NCBI GenBank assembly: GCA_022759065.1
Contig: JAEMPZ010000156.1
Span: 1 to 14,791 of the forward strand
Direction: 5' to 3'
From: Acidobacteriota bacterium
GTDB lineage: Bacteria > Acidobacteriota > UBA4820 > DSQY01
Length of the DNA stretch: 14,791 nucleotides
This document shows, in pieces, positions 5,815 through 13,439 of the stretch. Below the pieces are notes generated by a model. That model was not told the DNA's origin, ran no database searches, and worked only from the letters and a program-made list of their open reading frames with translations. Each line of letters begins with the position of its first letter. Position 1 is the first letter of the stretch. Both the position numbers and the translations under genes were made by a program.

Positions 5815-7340
5815 AGAGGGAACAGAACCTGCTCTTTGACCCAAGGCTGGCGAAGCTGCTATCGGCGGCGCGGAACAAAGCGCCGCGCCGCGCGTGGGAG
5901 GAGGCGGTGATCGCGCTCAACCTCCGCTCCATGCCCCACTTGGCCGCCGACCTCGCGAGGAGGGCGCTCAAGCTCTACCCCTCAAGTTCCACCCTCTGGC
6001 GCGAGAGAATACTCTCGGAGGCCCTGTACATTGACGCGCTTCAGGAGGCCTTCAACCAGCTTCACAATTCCCGCAAGGCGCCGCCCAACAGGGAAACGCT
6101 CCTCGCCCTGATTGACTATTATCTTGAACGAGACAAGGACGGAATCTCGCGCCTTGAGAACGTTCCCAAGGAGAAGAGGGACGCCCTCCATTTCGAGGTC
6201 ATTGGCCACTACGCCGTCTCAGCGGAAAAGTACAAGGAGGCGGCGCGCGCTTACAGCCAGGCGTTGAGGCTGGCCCCAAAGGACGTCAGGCTCTACTATC
6301 ACCTGGGCGAGACTCTTCGCCTCTTGGGCCGCGGCGCGGAGGCGCGCGCGAGGCTCCTCATGGCCGTGCGCCGCGAGCGCCACTTTGTCCAGGCCTGGAA
6401 CGCCTTGTGCCGCCTGCAGTTGGACAGCGGAGAAATTGACCAGGCCCACCAGAGCCTTGGAATGGCCCTTTCGATCAACCCACGCGACTGGGGCGTCTAT
6501 TTCACATTCGCGGATTACCACCTGAGCCGCCAGGAATATGGCCGCGCGCGATCCGTGCTTAACGAAATTCTGGATTTGGAACCCAGGACGCTCATAGCCG
6601 CCGAAGTGCACAATTACCTGGGCTACGTCCGCTACCTCGAAGGGGATTACGCCAGGGCGATGCCATGCTTCGAGAAAGCGCTGGAGATGAACCCGTACCT
6701 GGCGGTGGCGTGGCTGAACATCGGCAACATCCATTTCCACCTGAAGCGCTACGATGAGGCGGTGAGCGCCTACGAAAAAGCGCTCAAGATAGACCCGCAA
6801 CTCGCGTCGGCCTATACGCAGATAGGCCTGTGCCACCTGGAAATGGGACAGCTGGACCTTGCAAGGCGGCCGCTGGAGGCGGCGCTGGCCATTGATGCTT
6901 CGGAATATTTCGCCCATCTTGGCTTGAGCGAATTTCACCGCAGGACCAGGAACCCGATAGGCGCGCTGGACGAGGCGAGGCAGGCCTTCAGGATCGAGCC
7001 CAAGGATCCCAACGTGCACAACGCCCTTGGAATCGCGCTGGAGTGCAACCGCCGTTACTTCGACGCAGAAAAGGCCTATCGCCGCGCGCTGGCGATTGAC
7101 GCGCGCCACCGGTGGGCCGCCAACAACCTTGGCTACCTGTGCGAGAAGTTGATGAGGATGGACGACGCATACAGGCAGCAGGCGGTTGAGGCATGGAGGA
7201 CGCGCCTCTTGATTTGCCGCGACACCGGCGCGTCAATGCGCGGCGCCATAAACCACCTCCAGCGCCTCGGGATTTCCGCCGCCGCGATCAAGCAGTGGAT
7301 TCAAGAGGCGCCGCCCCAATTGCAGTCCGCGTCATCATGA
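5802..7340 (+). CDS. Cytoplasmic TPR-repeat protein
   Basis: A 512-aa protein with no signal peptide or membrane segment. After a helical N-terminal part (1-125), about nine to ten tetratricopeptide repeats follow from roughly 130 to 450. Clear examples are LYYHLGETLRLLGRGAEARA (164-183), AWLNIGNIHFHLKRYDEAVS (303-322), AYTQIGLCHLEMGQLDLARR (337-356) and VHNALGIALECNRRYFDAEK (405-424). The consensus W-LG-Y-G-Y--A--A--P pattern is well kept in the middle repeats. TPR arrays are protein-binding scaffolds. The partner is unknown and could be a component of the operon's synthase. The gene overlaps pgeF by 13 bp and the acpS start by 4 bp (ATGA). The first 35 codons of the longer open frame (from 5697) are pgeF shadow and were excluded. 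Confidence 0.92.
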   Translation: MSTLKREQNLLFDPRLAKLLSAARNKAPRRAWEEAVIALNLRSMPHLAADLARRALKLYPSSSTLWRERILSEALYIDALQEAFNQLHNSRKAPPNRETLLALIDYYLERDKDGISRLENVPKEKRDALHFEVIGHYAVSAEKYKEAARAYSQALRLAPKDVRLYYHLGETLRLLGRGAEARARLLMAVRRERHFVQAWNALCRLQLDSGEIDQAHQSLGMALSINPRDWGVYFTFADYHLSRQEYGRARSVLNEILDLEPRTLIAAEVHNYLGYVRYLEGDYARAMPCFEKALEMNPYLAVAWLNIGNIHFHLKRYDEAVSAYEKALKIDPQLASAYTQIGLCHLEMGQLDLARRPLEAALAIDASEYFAHLGLSEFHRRTRNPIGALDEARQAFRIEPKDPNVHNALGIALECNRRYFDAEKAYRRALAIDARHRWAANNLGYLCEKLMRMDDAYRQQAVEAWRTRLLICRDTGASMRGAINHLQRLGISAAAIKQWIQEAPPQLQSASS

Positions 7341-7780
7341 TCTTCGGAATAGGCATTGACGTCGCGGCGACGCGAAGGATTAAGGCCGCTATCGAGCGGC
7401 ATCCACGCGTTCGGGAGCGCCTCTTCACCGCCGCCGAAATCAAAGCATGCGAAAGAAAGGCCGATCCATTCTCCTCCTTCGCGGCGAGGTTCGCGGCAAA
7501 GGAGGCTTTCGCCAAAGCCGCCGGGGCCGGGCTGATAAAAGGATTGCGGTGGACAGACGTGGAGGTCGCGAACCTTGAGTCCGGCCGCCCGTTGCTGGCG
7601 GCTCGCGGCGCCGCCGCCGATTTTCTGAAGAGCATCGGCGATGGCGTTGCCCACCTGAGCCTTACCCACGACGGCGGAATCGCCGCCGCCGTATGCGTCA
7701 TAGAGGTTCCGCCCACGGACCCAGCCGCCCGCAATCAGCCGAATCCCGCGACCGCAGGCAAAGTGACTGGTGACTTGTGA
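7337..7780 (+). CDS. acpS: Holo-ACP synthase (4'-phosphopantetheinyl transferase AcpS)
   Basis: Transfers 4'-phosphopantetheine from CoA to the serine of an acyl carrier protein. The N-terminal GIGIDV places the metal ligand Asp8. ARFAAKEAFAKA (50-61) contains the second ligand Glu56 and the conserved Lys55. LSLTHDGGIAAA (107-118) is the third motif, with Thr where Ser is usual. The AcpS core ends near residue 123. Residues 124-147 form a Pro/Asn/Ala-rich tail beyond the usual length of about 120-126, partly encoded by a 7-bp tandem repeat at its end. The ATG overlaps the TPR stop (ATGA). AcpS in the same operon as a KS pair suggests that its carrier-protein substrate includes the one serving that synthase, though housekeeping ACP is an equal possibility. 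Confidence 0.92.
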   Translation: MIFGIGIDVAATRRIKAAIERHPRVRERLFTAAEIKACERKADPFSSFAARFAAKEAFAKAAGAGLIKGLRWTDVEVANLESGRPLLAARGAAADFLKSIGDGVAHLSLTHDGGIAAAVCVIEVPPTDPAARNQPNPATAGKVTGDL

Positions 7781-7781
7781 C
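7763..7781 (+). repeat. 7-bp tandem repeat at the 3' end of acpS
   Basis: GTGACTG (7763-7769), GTGACTT (7770-7776) and a partial GTGAC (7777-7781) run through the last codons and the stop codon of acpS. The period is the same (7 bp) as in the heptamer blocks at 310-382, with a different unit sequence. Confidence 0.55.
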
Positions 7782-7807
7782 AAAGAAGCAGCGCGCGCGG
7801 AGGAAAA

Positions 7808-7836
7808 TTGACCAATTGATTTTTTGACGATAGACT
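7808..7836 (+). promoter_or_regulatory. Putative promoter of the ABC exporter operon
   Basis: TTGACC (7808-7813, 5/6), a 17-bp spacer and TAGACT (7831-7836, 4/6) lie in an AT-rich gap after acpS. The predicted start, near 7843, leaves a short leader ahead of the Shine-Dalgarno sequence at 7846. Confidence 0.5.
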
Positions 7837-7845
7837 AAAGCTGTT

Positions 7846-7850
7846 AGGAG
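7846..7850 (+). promoter_or_regulatory. Ribosome binding site deciding the ABC exporter start
   Basis: AGGAG lies 5 nt before the ATG at 7856. The in-frame GTG at 7850 overlaps this site, so it is an unlikely start. Confidence 0.7.
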
Positions 7851-7855
7851 TGTCA

Positions 7856-9673
7856 ATGGGCTTAAAGGCTCTAGCGCGAATCTGGAAGATTTACCTTGGA
7901 CGCTACGCGGCGAGGTTTGCCGGAGGCTTTGGCTTCATTGCGATGGCCTCGCTTTTGTTCGCCGTGGAAGTCTACATGATCCGATTCATTTTCGACGACC
8001 TGTTAAGCCCTAACGCCGACGTCTCCCGCAAGGGCTCCTTCTGGTACTGGTCCGAAAGGCTGGGAGTGGACCGCATCCTAACGCTGGACAAGGAGCACCT
8101 GTTCACCTACATCCCCATAACCCTGGTCCTTATTTTTCTCTTCAAGGGCGTTTTTAATTACTTTGGAAAGTACTGGATGGATTCGGTTGGCCTTTGCGCC
8201 ATAACCGACCTCAGGCAGGACCTCTACGCGAAGATGCTGCGGCAGGGGCCGGACTTCTTCGAGGTTTACCCCACTGGCACTTTGATTTCGAGGCTTCTGA
8301 ACGACATCGAAAGGATGAAAACGGCCGTTAGCGAAAAGCTCACCGAGATCGCCACGGCGCTCTTCCAGCTCGTCGCCCTGATAGTAAGCGCTTTCTTGCA
8401 GGACTGGCGGCTCACGCTCCTCTCCTTCGTGACGGTTCCGTTGGTCGTCATGCCGCTCGCGCGCTTTTCAAAGAGGCTTAGAAGGGCGAGCTGGAAAAGC
8501 CAGGAGGAGATGGCGTTTTTGGCCGACAGGATGAAGGAGACTCTCTCCGGCGTGAAGATCGTTCAGATGTTCCGCATGGAGAAGCGGGAGGAGCGCCAGT
8601 TCAGCGAGACCAACCATTCTCTTCTCCGGGTCAACCTTAAGGCCACGCGGATTATGGCGTTAACGACGCCCTTGATGGAAATGGTCGGGGCGCTGGCAAT
8701 CGCTGGCATCCTTTATTACGGCCATTTCATGATCCTTCAAGGAAGGGCGACCATCGGGACGTTCGGCGCTTTCATGGCCACCCTCTACGCCATGTACGTC
8801 CCCGTCAAGAAGCTTTCCCAGGCCAACAACATCGTCCAGCAAGCGGTCGCCGCGGCGGAACGGTCGGTAGAACTGCTCGACTGGGAGACGAAAGTCGTTG
8901 AAGCCCCCGACGCCGAGGTTCTTCCCCCGTTTTCGCGGGAGATCCGCTACGAGGCCGTCTCTTTCGGGTATTCCGAGGGACAGAGGGTGCTGGACGGGTT
9001 GGACATGTCCATAGCAAGGGGCCAGACGGTCGCGATCGTCGGCTCCTCCGGCGCGGGAAAAACGACTCTCGTGAACCTGCTTCCAAGGCTATTCGACGTC
9101 ACCGCCGGGCGCATTCTCGTGGACGGGCGCGACATCCGCAAAGTCACGCTAAAGAGCCTCAGAAGCCAGATAGCGATGGTCACGCAGGAAACCGTCCTCT
9201 TCAACGAGAGCGTGGCGGCCAACATCGCTTACGGGCAGAGCGGCGCGACGCGGGAGCAGATCGAGGAGGCGGCGAAAAAGGCGCTGGCCCACGACTTCAT
9301 ATCGGCCATGCCTAAAGGGTACGAAACGGTAATAGGCGAGGGCGGGTTCGCGCTTTCCGGCGGAGAGCGCCAGCGCCTCGCCATAGCGAGGGCGCTTTTG
9401 AAAGATCCCCCGATTCTAATTCTTGATGAAGCCACTTCCGCCCTCGATTCCGAGAGCGAGTACGCCGTCCAGCAGGCGCTCTTTAACCTCTTGGAAGGCA
9501 GGACAACGCTTGTTATCGCTCACAGACTCGCCACCATCCTTCACGCGCACCACATCGTGGTCCTGGCGAACGGCCGGATAGCCGAGGCGGGAACCCATGA
9601 GCAGCTCCTTAAACTCAATGGGCTTTACGCGCAGTTCTGCGAGCTTGAATTCAGGCTGCACCAGGCCACTTGA
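7856..9673 (+). CDS. MsbA-like ABC exporter (fused membrane and ATPase domains)
   Basis: A 605-aa half-transporter that works as a homodimer in the inner membrane. The N-terminal membrane domain has about six helices (about 20-45, 86-105, 163-182, 184-202, 272-290 and 297-315), with a longer first external loop (about 50-82) than E. coli MsbA. The ATPase domain shows Walker A GSSGAGKT (396-403), Q-loop Gln444, signature LSGGERQ (500-506), Walker B ILILDE (520-525) and H-loop His556. The family exports lipid A core, glycolipids or hydrophobic compounds. Substrate cannot be read from sequence. Its position between a fatty-acyl synthase operon and an acyltransferase gene suggests a lipid, by inference. 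A DUF1844 gene follows 47 bp downstream in what looks like the same operon. Confidence 0.94.
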   Translation: MGLKALARIWKIYLGRYAARFAGGFGFIAMASLLFAVEVYMIRFIFDDLLSPNADVSRKGSFWYWSERLGVDRILTLDKEHLFTYIPITLVLIFLFKGVFNYFGKYWMDSVGLCAITDLRQDLYAKMLRQGPDFFEVYPTGTLISRLLNDIERMKTAVSEKLTEIATALFQLVALIVSAFLQDWRLTLLSFVTVPLVVMPLARFSKRLRRASWKSQEEMAFLADRMKETLSGVKIVQMFRMEKREERQFSETNHSLLRVNLKATRIMALTTPLMEMVGALAIAGILYYGHFMILQGRATIGTFGAFMATLYAMYVPVKKLSQANNIVQQAVAAAERSVELLDWETKVVEAPDAEVLPPFSREIRYEAVSFGYSEGQRVLDGLDMSIARGQTVAIVGSSGAGKTTLVNLLPRLFDVTAGRILVDGRDIRKVTLKSLRSQIAMVTQETVLFNESVAANIAYGQSGATREQIEEAAKKALAHDFISAMPKGYETVIGEGGFALSGGERQRLAIARALLKDPPILILDEATSALDSESEYAVQQALFNLLEGRTTLVIAHRLATILHAHHIVVLANGRIAEAGTHEQLLKLNGLYAQFCELEFRLHQAT

Positions 9674-9709
9674 AAGCGGGCTTGATGGGTGGTACTGTTA
9701 GCGAAACGG

Positions 9710-9714
9710 GGAGG
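9710..9714 (+). promoter_or_regulatory. Ribosome binding site deciding the DUF1844 gene start
   Basis: GGAGG lies 6 nt before the GTG at 9721. In-frame alternatives at 9685 (ATG) and 9670 (TTG) have no comparable site. Confidence 0.6.
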
Positions 9715-9720
9715 AGCGAA

Positions 9721-10158
9721 GTGCCCGAAACGGTCCGCGAATCCATCAAGACGGTTGACAGGCGCCACTTCACTTCGGACGGCGAGCTCAGGGAGGGGTT
9801 GCCGCCGGAAGAGGCGAAACCGGCGAGTCCGCCCGAATCTTCATCGCCGCGGAAGGAAGCAGGCGCGCCCAAAGTTCCCGAAGGCGGGCCATCCCTTTTT
9901 TCGGAGCACGTCCGCGCCATAGCCATTCAGGCGGCCATGGCGTTGGGGGCGATCCCTGACCCGGCAACCGGGCGCTTGGCGTGCGACATCGAGATCGCCG
10001 GTTCGCTGATTGATTTGCTGGACGCCTTAAGGGAAAAGACGCGAGGCAACCTTTCATCCTATGAATCTCGCGCGCTTGACGACGCTTTGGGCCAGCTGCG
10101 CATACTATATGTCGAAGCCCGCTCCAAAGGAGCGGGGGCGGGAGGGACAAAGCCTTGA
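9721..10158 (+). CDS. DUF1844 domain protein
   Basis: A small cytoplasmic protein of 145 aa (157 aa if the ATG at 9685 is used). The first 60 residues are Pro/Glu/Ser-rich and probably disordered. The C-terminal part carries the DUF1844 pattern: FSEHVRAIAIQAAMALG, then the DPATG turn, IDLLDALREKTRGNLSSYE and LGQLRILYVEA. The family is common in deltaproteobacteria, acidobacteria and planctomycetes and has no established function. The domain is all-helical. Its stop overlaps the next gene's TTG start (TTGA), so it is probably translated with the membrane TPR/zinc-ribbon protein. Confidence 0.85.
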   Translation: MPETVRESIKTVDRRHFTSDGELREGLPPEEAKPASPPESSSPRKEAGAPKVPEGGPSLFSEHVRAIAIQAAMALGAIPDPATGRLACDIEIAGSLIDLLDALREKTRGNLSSYESRALDDALGQLRILYVEARSKGAGAGGTKP

Positions 10159-12122
10159 GGCGGACGCTCTGTTTGCTTGTCGCGGTGGCGTTTATGGCGC
10201 TCGGAACGCCCGTTTTTTCGCAGCGGGCCGAGCCGTCGCCGGCCATTCACCTGAACCCGGACGAAGTCCGAAAGCAGCTTTCAACGCACGAGGAGCTGGT
10301 TGACGTAAACAACGAAACCACCCTCGCGAAGTACATACAGGCGTTCAAGGCCGCCTCTTCCCCCGACGACCAGGCGCAACTTGTCCAGGAACTCCAGGAC
10401 TACCTTGTTCAACACGGGTTGAGTCCCAACCCTGACGCCGCTGAGGCCTTTCTCCAGTTGGCCATAGAAGCACGCCGCCAGGGGAAAAGCGGCGCGTTCG
10501 CCAAAATGGCCGCCTACGCGCAGGCCTTCGATCCGGGCCATCCCGCCGTTCACATGGCCCTGGCATCCGACGCGCGCGAAGCCCACGGCGCCTGGTCGCC
10601 GACATTTCTTTTTGAGTCAATGGCCGCGTTGCTGGACTCCTTCGCGCGCCCGGCGTGGCGGCCTATAGCGATGGCCAACCTTGCTTTGTGGGCGCGCATC
10701 GCGAGCTTGCTTCTGTTGGCCGCGCTCTCCCTGCTGATGTTCTTCAAGTACAACTCCCTTCTTCGCCACGACGTCCAAGAATGGCTTGGAAGCACCGAGG
10801 CTCCATGGACGCGCGCCGCGGGGTGGATAGTCCTCTTCCTTCCTTCCCTGCTTCTTCTGTCTGGATATTGGTGGATAGTTTACTGGAGCGCGCTCTTCCT
10901 CCTTTACGCGCGATGGCCCGAGCGCGTGGCGGTCATTCTCGCCATAGGCGCGCTTGTCGCCTCGGGTTACTTCGCCCTCCGGGCCGAGCAGGACCTTTTC
11001 ACGTCGAACGCTCAACCCCACTGGTCCAACCTGCGCTCTTACGCCAACCGTATTGACGTGGGGCCAGACCGGGCCCTGGAGGACATGGCCGCTGAAGATT
11101 CAAACCTGGCCCCTTTTTACAGGCTTATTCTGGCCAACAGGCTCATGCTTCATGGCAGCTACATCCAGGCGGAAAGGCTTTATCAGGACGTGGACAAGGC
11201 TCAGGGAGGCAATCCCCAGGCCCTGAACAACCTCGGATGCATCTACTATTTCGAAGGGCGGTACCAGGAAGCGATATCCAAGTTCACGGACGCCATCGCT
11301 CAACGGCCCGACATGGGCCGTGCTTACTTTAACCGCTCCGTCGCCAAGAACAAGCTGTTTGACTTTTCAGGCGCGAAGGATGACCAGGAAAAATGCCAAA
11401 GCCTCGATCCGGCGCTTTTCTCTCAGATGAGCCGCGAGCAGTCCGAGGACTGGGTGCCTCTGCCGGTTTTCCCGCCCCTTTCCAAGACTCGGGATGTCGC
11501 GCTTACCCAGGAAAGGCGCTCGTCCACGGGCCTTTCAAGGGCGTTGTCATCTCCGGTCACCTTCGCCTCGGGGATATTGCAGCCGGCTTTCTCCGCGCCG
11601 ATACTGATCCTGGCGTTCCTGTTCCTTGCGGTCGGCCTCATCAAGAAGCGCTCCTTTTTCGCCAAGGCTTGCTTCAAGTGCGGGCGCCCTTACTGCTCCC
11701 GCTGCAAGACCTCGTTGGAGTTCGACTCCTTCTGCGCCCAGTGCGTTCACCTTTACATCAAGCAGGATGGAGTCTCACCCGAGGCGCGCCTTAAAAAGAA
11801 TTACGAAGTCGAGACCTACAATCGGCAGCAAGCTGCAAGCAGGGCGATCCTCTCGCTCCTGGCGCCTGGAGCCGGCCACGTATGGGAAGGCAACGGAGTT
11901 CAGGGCTTTTTCATCCTGGCTCTCTGGTGCTCCCTTGTTTCTGGTTTTCTCGTCAGGGCCTGGGGCTATCCTTTAGGCGCCCCACCTTCCGCAGGCAGCC
12001 TGGCGCCCGCCTACATGCTGGTAGCCTCTATTCTTGGAACCATCGTTTGGCTGGTCTTCGGGCTGTTGAAGGCCCTGAGCCGCCCCGCCGCCACGTGGGG
12101 GCCAAAGCAGGTCAGGAGGTAA
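10155..12122 (+). CDS. Membrane TPR protein with zinc ribbon
   Basis: A 655-aa protein of unassigned function. It starts with a signal peptide (1-22, ending ...VFSQ). A helical, probably periplasmic stretch follows (about 30-165), then several membrane helices (about 176-197, 223-239, 240-252 and 257-275). Two to three TPRs come next (about 320-420), including ALNNLGCIYYFEGRYQEAIS, then a helix at 480-496. A six-cysteine zinc ribbon follows, CxxC-x4-CxxC-x9-CxxC (C506, C509, C514, C517, C527, C530). Two final membrane segments (584-602, 619-638) lie after LLAPGAGHVWEGNGVQGF, which resembles the PG-G----G----G motif of TM2-type membrane domains. The start is TTG at 10155, with GGAGGG 8 nt upstream and a 4-bp overlap with the DUF1844 gene. 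It is followed after 3 bp by the PATAN gene, whose Shine-Dalgarno sequence lies in its last codons. A joint role with that gene is likely but unknown. Confidence 0.85.
   Translation: MRRTLCLLVAVAFMALGTPVFSQRAEPSPAIHLNPDEVRKQLSTHEELVDVNNETTLAKYIQAFKAASSPDDQAQLVQELQDYLVQHGLSPNPDAAEAFLQLAIEARRQGKSGAFAKMAAYAQAFDPGHPAVHMALASDAREAHGAWSPTFLFESMAALLDSFARPAWRPIAMANLALWARIASLLLLAALSLLMFFKYNSLLRHDVQEWLGSTEAPWTRAAGWIVLFLPSLLLLSGYWWIVYWSALFLLYARWPERVAVILAIGALVASGYFALRAEQDLFTSNAQPHWSNLRSYANRIDVGPDRALEDMAAEDSNLAPFYRLILANRLMLHGSYIQAERLYQDVDKAQGGNPQALNNLGCIYYFEGRYQEAISKFTDAIAQRPDMGRAYFNRSVAKNKLFDFSGAKDDQEKCQSLDPALFSQMSREQSEDWVPLPVFPPLSKTRDVALTQERRSSTGLSRALSSPVTFASGILQPAFSAPILILAFLFLAVGLIKKRSFFAKACFKCGRPYCSRCKTSLEFDSFCAQCVHLYIKQDGVSPEARLKKNYEVETYNRQQAASRAILSLLAPGAGHVWEGNGVQGFFILALWCSLVSGFLVRAWGYPLGAPPSAGSLAPAYMLVASILGTIVWLVFGLLKALSRPAATWGPKQVRR
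12114..12120 (+). promoter_or_regulatory. Strong Shine-Dalgarno sequence for the PATAN gene
   Basis: AGGAGGT, a full consensus, lies in the last codons of the preceding gene, 5 nt before the GTG at 12126. Confidence 0.75.
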
Positions 12123-12125
12123 GCC

Positions 12126-13439
12126 GTGGCACTCGCCGGGACACTGCGGGATTTCAGCCTCGCCGACATCTTCCAGCTCATATCCCTCCAGAAGAAGACT
12201 GGATACCTGACGCTCAAGAATGACGCGGAGGTAGCCACCGTTACCTTCCTGGAAGGCAGCGTCGTGGGGGCCGATTCGCTCCACAAGCGGCTCGAGGACA
12301 GGCTCGGCCACGTCCTTGTAAAGAGCGGCCGCATTTCCAAAGAGGAGCTGGCCAAGGCGCTGGAAATTCAAAAGCAGACGCTTCAGCGGCTCGGCTACAT
12401 CCTTGTTTCCGAAGGGTACGTTGACCAGCGAAGCCTCAAGGCGGCGCTGGCGGTCCAGATGCAGCAGACGATTTACCGCCTCTTCAGGTGGAAGGACGGG
12501 GAATACAATTTCGAGCCCCATGACTCCGTCGAGTACGACCGCGAAAACGTCACGCCCATGGCGGCGGAGAGCATCCTCATGGAAGGCATCAGGATGCTGG
12601 ACGAGTGGCCGCTAATAGAAAAGAAGATTCCCAGCTTCGATATGGTTCTGGAGAAAGTTCCGCTGCCGGCGCCCCCGGTGCTCGACACGCGCCCGGATAT
12701 TCCAGGCGTGGAAGAGGTGCTTTCCTTCGGCGCGGATACCGGAGTGCGCAAGGCGGCCAAGGCGGCCACGCCGGAGCAGGTGGTGAGGCTTTCACAGGAA
12801 GAGATGGCCGTATACCAGAACGTGAATGGCGTCTTCACCGTGCAGGAGATCGTTGACCGGTGCGGGCTTAACGAGTTCGAAACCTGCAAGGCGCTTTTCG
12901 AGCTTATGAACCGCCATCTCATCCGCCCGGTCGCCGCCGTGCAGGAGGAGGCCGAGGAGGCGCAGCCCGCCGTTTTCACGCCTCAGGCCATCCTCGACAA
13001 GGCACTGATGCCGCTCTTTTGGGTCGCGGTGGTGGCATCGGTTATATTTCTTCCGTTCCATCCCTTCGGCCACTTCCCGGGCGCATCGAGCGATTTTCAC
13101 CGGGACCGGAGCATCCTTCTTTCGCGCCTGGCGTTGGTTCGCGCAGACGCGGCGATCTATACCTTCAAGCTGATTGAAGGCCGCCTCCCCAATTCGCTTG
13201 ACGAAGTGGCGAGCGAAAAGCTCACCGATGTCCGGGACGACCGACGCCTTCGGCAATCCGTTAATCTACCAAGCCAGCGAAGGCGGCTTTACCCTGACGC
13301 TGAGGGGGCCCAGGACTTGGCCGTTCAAGGAAGCCCCTCCAGAAGACATCACGATCGCCTCTGGGCAACCGCAGAACTGAAGGCGCTCAGCGGTAAATGT
13401 AGAGAAGGGGGCGAAGCGCCTCTTTTACCTCCTCTCTGA
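12126..13439 (+). CDS. PATAN (DUF4388) protein with membrane anchor and GspG-like C-terminus, frameshifted
   Basis: The N-terminal 165 residues are a PATAN/DUF4388 domain: LAGTLRDFSLADIFQLISLQ, KTGYLTLKN, FLEGSVVGA, then the helical LGHVLVKSGRISKEEL and LGYILVSEGYVDQ repeats and FRWKDGEYNFEP. PATAN domains occur in gliding, pilus and signalling proteins. Residues 215-268 look like a winged-helix module. A membrane helix covers 293-312. From 325 the protein resembles the region after the N-terminal helix of type II secretion pseudopilin GspG (YTFKLIEGRLPNSLDEV). After Arg370 the continuing frame is unlike any protein and runs to 13439, into the convergent acyltransferase gene. The +1 frame gives TTDAFGNPLIYQ, the GspG DPWGNPY-type motif, and stops at 13380. 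One base too many near 13236 would explain this; the restored product is about 417 aa. No prepilin leader is present. Confidence 0.82.
   Translation: MALAGTLRDFSLADIFQLISLQKKTGYLTLKNDAEVATVTFLEGSVVGADSLHKRLEDRLGHVLVKSGRISKEELAKALEIQKQTLQRLGYILVSEGYVDQRSLKAALAVQMQQTIYRLFRWKDGEYNFEPHDSVEYDRENVTPMAAESILMEGIRMLDEWPLIEKKIPSFDMVLEKVPLPAPPVLDTRPDIPGVEEVLSFGADTGVRKAAKAATPEQVVRLSQEEMAVYQNVNGVFTVQEIVDRCGLNEFETCKALFELMNRHLIRPVAAVQEEAEEAQPAVFTPQAILDKALMPLFWVAVVASVIFLPFHPFGHFPGASSDFHRDRSILLSRLALVRADAAIYTFKLIEGRLPNSLDEVASEKLTDVRDDRRLRQSVNLPSQRRRLYPDAEGAQDLAVQGSPSRRHHDRLWATAELKALSGKCREGGEAPLLPPL
13219..13245 (+). other. Frameshift site in the PATAN gene
   Basis: Before this point the coding frame is that of GTG 12126 (...LPNSLDEVASEKLTDVR). 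After it, the conserved GspG motif DAFGNPLIYQ and a proper stop at 13378-13380 are in the +1 frame. Skipping one G of the GGG run (13234-13236) joins them. It may be a sequencing or assembly error, a real mutation, or recoding. Confidence 0.75.

Noticed and set aside
6219..7109. 296-codon minus-strand open frame
   Set aside because: It is antisense to the TPR gene, whose repeats are unmistakable; the repeats on the other strand create a long stop-free shadow.
7781..7849. Terminator after acpS
   Set aside because: A T6 run is present but no stable stem precedes it; the stretch is better explained as a promoter region.
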